Virus record (IMG/VR): IMGVR_UViG_3300035698_022281
Span: 1 to 21,659 of that record
Direction: 5' to 3' (one strand)
Source of the DNA: a virus
Length of the DNA: 21,659 nt
Positions 14,950 to 21,309 of the stretch are shown here, piece by piece; position 1 is the first letter of the stretch, and each line of letters begins with the position of its first letter. Under the pieces are notes generated by a model, which saw nothing but the letters and a program-made list of their open reading frames with translations, was not told the origin of the DNA and did no database searches. The position numbers and the translations under genes are program-made.

Positions 14950-15135
14950 TTATTTCCTTGTTTTGCTTAGTAACTTCTCAGATAAAGCAGCCATCAATAG
15001 GTGTCCTCGAAAAGGGTATAACTTCTTTCCACCACAATCTAAACAAAAAGAATCCAGTATCAACCCTCTATCTTCCCCCATAACTTTAAGAGCCTCCTTC
15101 TCCGGAATTACAAACTCCAACACTAATACTCTCAT
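14950..15135 (-). CDS. Small CxxC protein (61 aa)
   Basis: Begins MRVLVLEFVIPEKEALKVMG and contains a CLDCGG pair, a possible half zinc site. The start at 15135 is chosen over ATG 15198, which would overlap the polymerase by 49 bases, because AAAGGAG lies 7 bases before the shorter start. It sits between DNA polymerase and the UvsY-like gene. No function assigned. Confidence 0.65.
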   Translation of the reverse strand: MRVLVLEFVIPEKEALKVMGEDRGLILDSFCLDCGGKKLYPFRGHLLMAALSEKLLSKTRK

Positions 15136-15142
15136 GACACCA

Positions 15143-15149
15143 CTCCTTT
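15143..15149 (-). promoter_or_regulatory. Ribosome binding site that fixes the 61-aa start
   Basis: AAAGGAG on the minus strand, 7 bases before ATG 15135 and just after the polymerase TAG. Confidence 0.65.
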
Positions 15150-16670
15150 CTATCCAATTGCATCCATTACAACCTTTGTATGCCTCTGGTCTCCCCAAAA
15201 CTCTCCAACCTCTACATCAATATCAAATAGATGGTTCCCTAACTCCACTACTGGTCTCTCCATCTCCTCCTTCAAAATGGTGACTGCTCTAATTATCTCA
15301 GACCTGGGGGCTACTCCATAAATAGCATCATGCTGAGAGATAACAAGATGTGCTTTCAAACCCGCTTGCTTAAACCTCCGATGCACTCTAATGGTGGACA
15401 GGCTCAATATATCCGAAGCAGTACTCTGCATGAAGAAGTTATAACCTTGCCGTTGCATCCGCCCACGTGCCTTCCTTGACTCCTTCTGCATGAACTCCCC
15501 ATAGAATCTGGTCACACTCTCCTTCAAGTATTGAATACCCCACAGGTGCCTCTTCCTCCCAAACACAGTCATCAACTCCCCATAGTCATCTACCATACTC
15601 TCCACTCTAGCAAAGTATTTAGGTATATTCGGGAAGCGTGCAAAATACTTATCTACAAATATCTTCGCTTGATGTAAAGCTTGCTCTTCTGTTAAAAACC
15701 TCCCAGCCGCCTTATCCTCCTCAGACACTACAGTCTTCAACTGCTCAGCTAATGAAGGTAAGCCTCTTCCATAATTCAAACCAAAGACAATACACTTCTC
15801 CCAATTCTTCTCCTCTACCGTAATTTCAGTATAGGGCTTATTAAGTATCTCTCCTGCAATACGCTGGTGTACCTGACCTAGCCCAATAATCTCCAGTAGC
15901 TTCTGATCTCCCGAAATGATAGCTAACAACACCAACTCAATCTGATTATAGTCAGCTCCAAAGAACAACCAACCAGGTGGAGGTGCCATCGTCCCTCTTA
16001 TGTCTCCTCGCTGAATACTATGCACATTCGGCTCATTCACTGCCAACCTACCAGTTGCAGTCCTGTGTAGTTGCCATCTTGGATGGACTAAACCATCCTC
16101 CCAAATATGCTTCAATATACCTTTACTAGACTTAGAACCTATTGAACCTTTCAAGTACGTTCCCAACTGATGCTGTAACACTGCTACCTCTAACAACTTA
16201 CCAACAATAGGATGATGCCCTTTCAAACTTGCCAAGGTGTCCTTGTCAGTAGAACCCTTACCTGTACCAGTCCTCTTAAGTATCGGTAAGTGCAACTTAT
16301 CATAAAGGATCTTTTGCTTCTGCACAGAGGAGTTTACATTAAACTCTTCTCCGGCCATCTCATATACTTCCTGCAATACTTGAGTAGCCGTAGCCCTATA
16401 CTGCTTGTCCAACCTCTCCATATTCTCATGGTGTACATACAACCCATTCCATTCCATATCCTCTAACACTTCTGCCATGGGGAGCATAATGTTATCATGC
16501 AACCCTCGCAAGCCTGCGTTCTCCAACTCCACCGCTAAAGACATGCACACTTGATGGGTGGTGTCCGCATCAGCTGCTGCATATTTCCATAACACAGCCT
16601 CAGGCACTTCTGAAAATGGAATAGACTTCTTAGGTAGATACTTCCGCAACTCACTACTATACTTCGGCAT
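15150..16670 (-). CDS. DNA polymerase family A, polymerase domain (3' part of a gene split by an in-frame TGA)
   Basis: Carries the last proofreading motif and the whole polymerase core. Exo III is YAAAD (Tyr30, Asp34). Motif A is ADYNQIEL (Asp240). Motif B has Lys292 and Tyr300 in KCIVFGLNYG. RQGYNFFMQSTASD (408-420) is the region just after the fingers and motif C is SQHDAIYG (His447, Asp448). Two changes from the family are visible: the motif B Arg is Lys, and the motif C Glu after HD is Ala. The frame is the same as the glycosylase-exonuclease ORF: TGA (16682-16680), then TAC ACT TGG, then this ATG. No ribosome site precedes ATG 16670, unlike most genes here. It therefore probably is not started independently, and the true product would be a single protein of about 868 residues made by reading the TGA. 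Confidence 0.9.
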   Translation of the reverse strand: MPKYSSELRKYLPKKSIPFSEVPEAVLWKYAAADADTTHQVCMSLAVELENAGLRGLHDNIMLPMAEVLEDMEWNGLYVHHENMERLDKQYRATATQVLQEVYEMAGEEFNVNSSVQKQKILYDKLHLPILKRTGTGKGSTDKDTLASLKGHHPIVGKLLEVAVLQHQLGTYLKGSIGSKSSKGILKHIWEDGLVHPRWQLHRTATGRLAVNEPNVHSIQRGDIRGTMAPPPGWLFFGADYNQIELVLLAIISGDQKLLEIIGLGQVHQRIAGEILNKPYTEITVEEKNWEKCIVFGLNYGRGLPSLAEQLKTVVSEEDKAAGRFLTEEQALHQAKIFVDKYFARFPNIPKYFARVESMVDDYGELMTVFGRKRHLWGIQYLKESVTRFYGEFMQKESRKARGRMQRQGYNFFMQSTASDILSLSTIRVHRRFKQAGLKAHLVISQHDAIYGVAPRSEIIRAVTILKEEMERPVVELGNHLFDIDVEVGEFWGDQRHTKVVMDAIG

Positions 16671-16679
16671 CCAAGTGTA

Positions 16680-16682
16680 TCA
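16680..16682 (-). other. In-frame TGA interrupting the polymerase gene
   Basis: This TGA lies between exo II (upstream) and exo III (downstream), in a continuous frame: ...LDFLAS, TGA, YTWMPKYSSEL... The coding similarity continues straight through with no gap. It may be a read-through or recoded codon, a nonsense mutation or a sequencing error. Confidence 0.85.
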
Positions 16683-17756
16683 ACTTGCCAAGAAGTCCAA
16701 GTTATGTGGAAAGTTCTCCTCTACCACATGGTGGGCTAACATACTATCAAACACTATATTGTTAACAGTGTGCCCCAACTGCCCCCTACAGAACAACCTA
16801 TCAAACTTTACATTCTGTCCTGCCTTAGGTACATCACTTAAACAGAACTTCTTAATCATTCCCTTCACATGTTTGAGGTCAGTCTCCGACCACAACTCTC
16901 TAGCCTTATGTCCTAACAAAGGGACCACATAACCATGATGGAGACGATTACTGAAACTCAAACAAAGTAACTTATCTTGCTTAAAGTTGAAACCCATTGT
17001 CTCAGTATCAAACGCAGTAAAGGAATTAGTAGTAGCAGTTAAGTCTGCAAAGGCTGCCTCCACTTCCTCTACCGTCAAGGTGTTATGGTAGTCAAAGTTA
17101 TCTACACACTGGACTACTCTGTCCACAGAGTAACCCTTCATTACTATATCCTGTGCCAAAGTCAAGTCTCTTGCCAACCACCTAATCACCTCCCACCTTC
17201 TCAAACCAGCTGCTGGGTGAATGGTGGGAATAAATATTGTATGAGGGAAGTCAGGATGAGCATACTTGAAACCTCTATGCGATTCAATACCAGTCAACCC
17301 TAACACAGCTTGCAGAGCAGTGTTACCCATTACCATTACTACCCTCGGGCAAGCTAGTACCAACTCCTCCTTCCAAAGGGGAGCACAACAAGCAGCCTCT
17401 TCTAATGAAGGAGTTCTATTATGTGGGGGATGACACTGCACAGCATTAGTGATATATACTTCCTCTCGTAGTATACCTACTTGGTGCAAAACAGTATTCA
17501 GTACTACCCCTGCATCCCCAACAAAAGGCTTCCCCCGGGCTTCTTCTTGAGCTCCCGGAGCCTCTCCTATCAACATAATGTTACAAGGACGTAAAGTAAC
17601 TAACCTCTCTGAACGGGTGGAACGATACTTACTGCAAGTAGGATGTAAAGTGCAAGCAGTGCAAGCAGCAAATGGGGCAGGAGGGGGTGAATCCACTCTA
17701 CTTCCCCAGTCAATGAGATTAGGATCAGGCTCTACAGTTTGATTATGTTCTGGCAT
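16680..17756 (-). CDS. Uracil-DNA glycosylase (family 4) fused to the exonuclease part of DNA polymerase A (5' part)
   Basis: Residues 9-18 are EPDPNLIDWG, a motif also seen in the pentapeptide proteins. The glycosylase follows at about 30-210: four iron-sulfur cysteines (Cys32, Cys35, Cys108, Cys124), the active-site segment IGEAPGAQEEARGKPFVGDAG at 63-83, and IHPAAGLR near 179. It removes uracil from DNA. From about 240 the 3'-5' exonuclease starts: exo I FDTE (Asp250, Glu252) and exo II GQNVKFD (Asn315, Asp319). The ORF then stops with TGA before exo III. ATG 17756 is chosen over TTG 17759. GGAGAGG lies just before it. It overlaps the 55-residue ORF by 14 bases. A glycosylase attached to a polymerase would scan the template or cleared strands for uracil. 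Confidence 0.9.
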   Translation of the reverse strand: MPEHNQTVEPDPNLIDWGSRVDSPPPAPFAACTACTLHPTCSKYRSTRSERLVTLRPCNIMLIGEAPGAQEEARGKPFVGDAGVVLNTVLHQVGILREEVYITNAVQCHPPHNRTPSLEEAACCAPLWKEELVLACPRVVMVMGNTALQAVLGLTGIESHRGFKYAHPDFPHTIFIPTIHPAAGLRRWEVIRWLARDLTLAQDIVMKGYSVDRVVQCVDNFDYHNTLTVEEVEAAFADLTATTNSFTAFDTETMGFNFKQDKLLCLSFSNRLHHGYVVPLLGHKARELWSETDLKHVKGMIKKFCLSDVPKAGQNVKFDRLFCRGQLGHTVNNIVFDSMLAHHVVEENFPHNLDFLAS

Positions 17757-17910
17757 CAATCCTCTCCTCTCGTGCTACTACTGCTACTGGATATACTCTC
17801 CTGAGGACAATATGAGACAACCGTGTAAGCGGCGCACATATCCTCTCAGAAGGAGACTCCACTCCCGCAGGACCATTTCCAAAATCAATCTGTAAAGGAT
17901 CAGGTTCCAT
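17743..17910 (-). CDS. Small ORF (55 aa) sharing the EPDPxxID[WF]G motif
   Basis: Starts MEPDPLQIDFGNGPAGVESP and is followed by an Arg- and Val-rich stretch ending in RT. AGGAGG (17918-17923) lies 7 bases before ATG 17910 and overlaps the stop of the sigma-like gene. Its end overlaps the glycosylase-polymerase start by 14 bases. The first part matches residues 9-18 of the neighbouring polymerase. Likely translated because of the ribosome site and tight packing; the function is unknown and it may be a duplicated leader. Confidence 0.6.
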   Translation of the reverse strand: MEPDPLQIDFGNGPAGVESPSERICAPLTRLSHIVLRRVYPVAVVAREERIDART

Positions 17911-17917
17911 CAACTTA

Positions 17918-17923
17918 CCTCCT
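17918..17923 (-). promoter_or_regulatory. Ribosome binding site of the 55-aa ORF
   Basis: AGGAGG on the minus strand, 7 bases before ATG 17910, overlapping the TAG of the preceding gene. Confidence 0.65.
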
Positions 17924-18497
17924 AAAGTCCAGACATGGGCAAAGGCTGCATAAAGTCCTGTATATCACAGCACTCCCTTTGAACCGTGCACCCTAACTTT
18001 GCAACTAACTTCTTACATCTCTGAGCAACTGCCTCACCTGTGATGCCCCTTTCCACCCCCATAGCCACATTGGACATGGTAGAGTGGAATTTGGCCCTCA
18101 ACAACTCTTTCTCCTTATCTGCTAACTCTGCTTGAATAAACAAAGCTTCCAACTTATCCCACCTTACACCTTCTGGGGGGTCTCTCTCATCTACCTCACC
18201 ATCTACAAACTCATCCAAAGCAGCTACCCTAGAGTATGCACCCCAAAACTCTGCTAGCGCCCTAAAGAAAGAACGGTAAGCATAAGTAGTTAGCTTACCC
18301 TTCTCTGGAGAGTAACTTCTAGCTATATAACACAACCTCACATGGAGAAGACTAATCACCTCCTCCCGATCAACTGACTGCATTCTGGCTGCTACACCAG
18401 ACTTCTTCAAAAAACCAAACACCAACCCTGAATCTAACCATCCCTCTACCTTACGCTTCTGCTCAGCCGTTAACACAACTCCCGCTTTTCTGGTCAC
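17922..18497 (-). CDS. Sigma-70-like factor (191 aa)
   Basis: The protein begins with GTG at 18497 after AAAGGAAG. Residues about 45-95 (EEVISLLHVRLCYIARSYSP then KLTTYAYRSFFRALAEFWG) resemble sigma region 2, which binds the polymerase and the -10 element. Residues 118-175 (AELADKEKELLRAKFHSTMS, then NVAMGVERGITGEAVAQRCK) resemble the helix-turn-helix of region 4 that reads the -35 element. The length fits a small alternative sigma factor. It could steer host RNA polymerase to phage promoters. Without an experiment a sigma role is only likely; a replication or DNA-binding protein with a similar fold cannot be excluded. Confidence 0.7.
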   Translation of the reverse strand: MTRKAGVVLTAEQKRKVEGWLDSGLVFGFLKKSGVAARMQSVDREEVISLLHVRLCYIARSYSPEKGKLTTYAYRSFFRALAEFWGAYSRVAALDEFVDGEVDERDPPEGVRWDKLEALFIQAELADKEKELLRAKFHSTMSNVAMGVERGITGEAVAQRCKKLVAKLGCTVQRECCDIQDFMQPLPMSGL

Positions 18498-18527
18498 AAT
18501 ACACTTCCTTTCTGTGTAAGAGTCTAC

Positions 18528-19370
18528 TTAACTATTTGTACGTTGACCTAATTTCTGTAAAAGCTGTACATTACCTCCAGCCGCGTGTATCTTATCCATA
18601 TCACAGGAAGCTTCATAATCTAACAAACCTTTCGGTTTTAAAGTATGTGCAGTCATACGAGTACCTTGAAGAGCTACCGCACATGGGAAGGAGGTGTCAA
18701 TACTCCTCACACAGGTGCACTTCGCATACTCTCTCAACATAGACGGTTGTATCATGCCCAACAGATGGATTGGTTTAATCTTACCAAAAGGTCGCATCTG
18801 CACATTCTCTATACGCTTTACAACCTCCCATCTTACAGCATCTCCCCCTGGCCTACACGGGATACCAATACTGTCAATCCACCCATTCTTTTGCCATACA
18901 TCCCATGCTTCTAAATAAGAAGTAGCTAAATCAGGTCTCTCCTGATGGGTATCCGCTTGGACTACTCCCATAAACTTAATCTTATAAGAGACCTGGTATG
19001 CAAAGTCCCTCAGAAACTCTTCAGCCTGCAACATAGTCTCTTCGGGGTTACCTCTCACGTCTGGGAGGACTACCTCCTGAGGCCTCAACTCCTCTACTAT
19101 GCCCAAAAGATCTCCACCTGAAATCAACTCCCCCTCAAAGGCACCATTGTCTAGAATGACATAGGCACCAGCTTCCCTCGCTGCAATGTAAGCTGCTCTG
19201 TACTCTGGAAACTTCAAGTACGTGGGAGCTATAACAAAACAATAATCAGTTAGAGGGAGGACAGTCTTCAACATCCCCAGTGGTATCTCGCACGCTATCG
19301 CTACTTGTTCCTTCCCCAAGCTCTGTGATTTGCCACAAAGCCGCGTACCCTGAAATGTCTGCAAGTCCAT
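18528..19370 (-). CDS. dpdA: DpdA-like 7-deazaguanine DNA transglycosylase
   Basis: A tRNA-guanine transglycosylase-like TIM-barrel protein of about 280 residues. DpdA swaps guanine in DNA for a 7-deazaguanine base. Signs are ILDNGAFEG (residues 72-80), LPD (102-104), GVVQAD, IGIP (168-171), HLLG (202-205) and RSIDTS (222-227), an order I associate with phage DpdA. The exact CxCxxC zinc motif of tRNA enzymes is not seen. It lies after queD, queE, folE and a small helical gene, which strongly supports DNA modification rather than tRNA. The start at ATG 19370 has AGGGAG 7 bases ahead. TTG 19376 and ATG 19274 are alternatives; the last would reduce the overlap with the upstream gene from 125 to 29 bases. 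Confidence 0.85.
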   Translation of the reverse strand: MDLQTFQGTRLCGKSQSLGKEQVAIACEIPLGMLKTVLPLTDYCFVIAPTYLKFPEYRAAYIAAREAGAYVILDNGAFEGELISGGDLLGIVEELRPQEVVLPDVRGNPEETMLQAEEFLRDFAYQVSYKIKFMGVVQADTHQERPDLATSYLEAWDVWQKNGWIDSIGIPCRPGGDAVRWEVVKRIENVQMRPFGKIKPIHLLGMIQPSMLREYAKCTCVRSIDTSFPCAVALQGTRMTAHTLKPKGLLDYEASCDMDKIHAAGGNVQLLQKLGQRTNS

Positions 19371-19602
19371 CCTCAATCTCCCTATTCAAGTTAGTTAACA
19401 TTTCCAAATCCTGTGAAGACAGAACTTGCTTCTTCTTAATAGCTTCCATCACCCGCACAAGTTTCACCTGCATAGCAGCTTCAAAAACACTCGGTCTATA
19501 CTTCCGAAAGCTATCTCCTCTAGACACATGACGGTCCACTAAGATATCCACCACCTTTTGAAAGAAAGTGCCCGCTTGTTTACGCAGTTCTTCAATTGTC
19601 AC
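19246..19602 (-). CDS. Small helical protein, possible dNTP pyrophosphohydrolase-like (118 aa)
   Basis: GTG start at 19602 after AGGAGAG. Residues 27-92 (RGDSFRKYRPS, KLVRVMEAIKKK, and NREIEDGLADISGYAALWQ) resemble the all-alpha nucleotide-modification-associated family (DUF1599-like), which is related to MazG-type pyrophosphohydrolases. The E-x2-D and D-x3-YA helix ends are the recognisable part. Lying in the deazaguanine block it might remove unmodified nucleotides or tune the pool. The tail beyond residue 95 overlaps dpdA by up to 125 bases in another frame. It stops at TGA, evidence that TGA works as a stop in this genome. Confidence 0.6.
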   Translation of the reverse strand: MTIEELRKQAGTFFQKVVDILVDRHVSRGDSFRKYRPSVFEAAMQVKLVRVMEAIKKKQVLSSQDLEMLTNLNREIEDGLADISGYAALWQITELGEGTSSDSVRDTTGDVEDCPPSN

Positions 19603-19611
19603 AACTCTCTC

Positions 19612-20217
19612 CTATCCGTTTATAAGATCCAATACTTCTGACCGAGCTTTTGCATCCGTCTCAAAAACTCCCAATAACTTAGAAGTCACAAAAGACACAT
19701 TCGCCTTATGAGCTCCTCTACAAGCAATACAAGTATGCACAGCTTCCAACACTACTGCTATACCTTTTGCGCGTAACTCAGCTTGCAAAAAATCTGCCAC
19801 TTCCTTAGTCAACTTTTCTTGAGTCTGAGGTTGGGCTGCAAAGTAGTCTACCACCCTAGCGGGCTTACTCACCCCCAATACCTTACCATCTGGAATATAA
19901 GCAAAACTAGCTCTCCCAAAGAAGGGTAAAAAATGATGACTGCATAGAGAAGTGAAGTCTATTCCCTTCACCAACAAAATCTGATCATGCGCACTCTGAA
20001 AAACTCTCACCTCTGGCTTGAGCATATGAGCTCCACTAGTAGCATCTGCCCAATACCTTACAATCCTACCTGGGGTATCTTGTAAATTCAACTCAGCCGT
20101 GGGCCAATGCTCCTCATCCAATTCCAACTTTTCCATAGCTGTGCGTACTCCATCTTCTGCCCGTAACAGGTCAGCCTCTGAGTACCCAGTCTTCTTCGCG
20201 CATTCTGCCATCTTCAT
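19612..20217 (-). CDS. folE: GTP cyclohydrolase I
   Basis: Opens GTP to dihydroneopterin triphosphate, the first step toward 7-deazaguanine. Visible family motifs are DTPGRIVR (47-54), FTSLCSHHFLPFFG (88-101) with zinc ligands Cys92 and His95, AYIPDGKVLGVSK (106-118), and AVHTCIACRGAH with the third zinc ligand Cys163. The 201-residue length fits. AAGGGAG lies 9 bases before ATG 20217; the upstream queE stop is 2 bases before that ATG. In this phage it surely serves the deazaguanine pathway together with queD, queE and dpdA rather than folate. Confidence 0.95.
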   Translation of the reverse strand: MKMAECAKKTGYSEADLLRAEDGVRTAMEKLELDEEHWPTAELNLQDTPGRIVRYWADATSGAHMLKPEVRVFQSAHDQILLVKGIDFTSLCSHHFLPFFGRASFAYIPDGKVLGVSKPARVVDYFAAQPQTQEKLTKEVADFLQAELRAKGIAVVLEAVHTCIACRGAHKANVSFVTSKLLGVFETDAKARSEVLDLING

Positions 20218-20221
20218 ACTA

Positions 20222-20917
20222 TCATACTCCCTTCACATCAGAACCCCAAACTAACTTATGCAACTGCACACCCACACGCATTACAAAGCGCCTTTGAAGT
20301 TCACGCTGCTCTATTACCCGCTCTGCTAACCACCTAGCTGTTAACCCACCCACGACATGAAAGAATACCGTTGCTTGACACTGCTGGTCCGGTGCTAAAG
20401 ACTTTAAGAAAGTCAATGCATAAGCAAAGTCTTCCTCATCTGCGCACACGAACTTGATAACATCAGACGGTCTCAATCCCGCATAGTTAGTTTTGATCAT
20501 CCTGTCAGCCTTACCTGTAGAAGGTAACTTGTAATCCAACACTAGATCTAACTTAGCTCGGAAAGGTTTAGATAACAACCAACCAACGGGTTGTGCCCCA
20601 TTTGTCTCCAACACTAGCTGCCGAACACTTAGCCAGGTGTGTAAAGCATTCAACAGACTGAACAACTCAGCCTTCGGTTGTTCCAAAGGCTCACCACCCG
20701 TCACACAAATGAACTGAGGGGAGTTATTCACCTCCCTAATGTTATTGAGCAATAGGGGCACTCCCATCTCTGTGCACCCTTCAATACCCTGAGCGTATTT
20801 GGTATCACACCAAGCACAGTTCAGAGTACAACCTCCAAAACGAATAAACAAAGTAGGAATGCCTTGGGTCAAACCTTCACCCTGCAAACTCTCAAACACT
20901 TCACAAACATGCAACAT
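20222..20917 (-). CDS. queE: 7-carboxy-7-deazaguanine synthase (radical SAM)
   Basis: Converts carboxytetrahydropterin to 7-carboxy-7-deazaguanine (CDG). The N terminus has FESLQGEG (8-15), and C-x3-C-x2-C at Cys30, Cys34 and Cys37 (GGCTLNCAWCDTKYA), the iron-sulfur cluster site; VTGGEP follows. The start at 20917 is preferred over ATG 20938: AAGGAGG (20923-20929) lies 5 bases before it, and the shorter N terminus is that of the family. Stop codons TGA and TAG stand side by side at the end. Confidence 0.95.
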   Translation of the reverse strand: MLHVCEVFESLQGEGLTQGIPTLFIRFGGCTLNCAWCDTKYAQGIEGCTEMGVPLLLNNIREVNNSPQFICVTGGEPLEQPKAELFSLLNALHTWLSVRQLVLETNGAQPVGWLLSKPFRAKLDLVLDYKLPSTGKADRMIKTNYAGLRPSDVIKFVCADEEDFAYALTFLKSLAPDQQCQATVFFHVVGGLTARWLAERVIEQRELQRRFVMRVGVQLHKLVWGSDVKGV

Positions 20918-20922
20918 ACCTA

Positions 20923-20929
20923 CCTCCTT
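20923..20929 (-). promoter_or_regulatory. Ribosome binding site that fixes the queE start
   Basis: AAGGAGG on the minus strand, 5 bases before ATG 20917 and downstream of the alternative ATG 20938, which it excludes. Confidence 0.8.
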
Positions 20930-21305
20930 ATAACTCATCAGGTGAGAAGGTGACTACTCCAGAAGAAGTCTCTCGCACAGTTACATAATCCACCCTCACT
21001 TCCCTATCCCTTTTAGTTAGAGCATCCAGAACCTGCTGGATCTCCAATGCCAAATACGCCGCAAAACACTCAGCAGTAGTAGGGCCTACCATCAGCTCAT
21101 TCAAACATTGATGGTCATGCTTTTCAAGCACCTTACCAATGTGCCCAAAGTCCACCAACATCCCAAACTCATCTAAAAGTACACCCTTCACACAAACCTC
21201 TACCTTATAGGTATGGCCATGATTCCGAGTACAAGGAGTAGAGAATACACCATCTGGTAAGGAATGTGCACACTCCAACTCAACAGTTTTAACAACCCTA
21301 AACAC
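20928..21305 (-). CDS. queD: 6-carboxytetrahydropterin synthase
   Basis: Second pathway enzyme, making carboxytetrahydropterin from the FolE product. Zinc and active-site residues are visible: His14 (ECAHSL), Cys25 with His29 and His31 (PCTRNHGH), then GMLVDFGHI, DHQCLNE, PTTAECFA and TVRET. The 125-residue length is normal. The start is GTG at 21305 with GGAGGG 9 bases ahead; its stop overlaps the ribosome site of queE. It lies in an operon with queE, folE and dpdA. Confidence 0.93.
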   Translation of the reverse strand: MFRVVKTVELECAHSLPDGVFSTPCTRNHGHTYKVEVCVKGVLLDEFGMLVDFGHIGKVLEKHDHQCLNELMVGPTTAECFAAYLALEIQQVLDALTKRDREVRVDYVTVRETSSGVVTFSPDEL

Positions 21306-21309
21306 TAGC

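Noticed and set aside
16680-20224. Genome-wide reassignment of TGA to a sense codon
   Set aside because: TGA ends the 118-residue gene (19246), where reading on would run deep into dpdA, and it also ends queE and a pentapeptide gene. Only the polymerase has an internal TGA.
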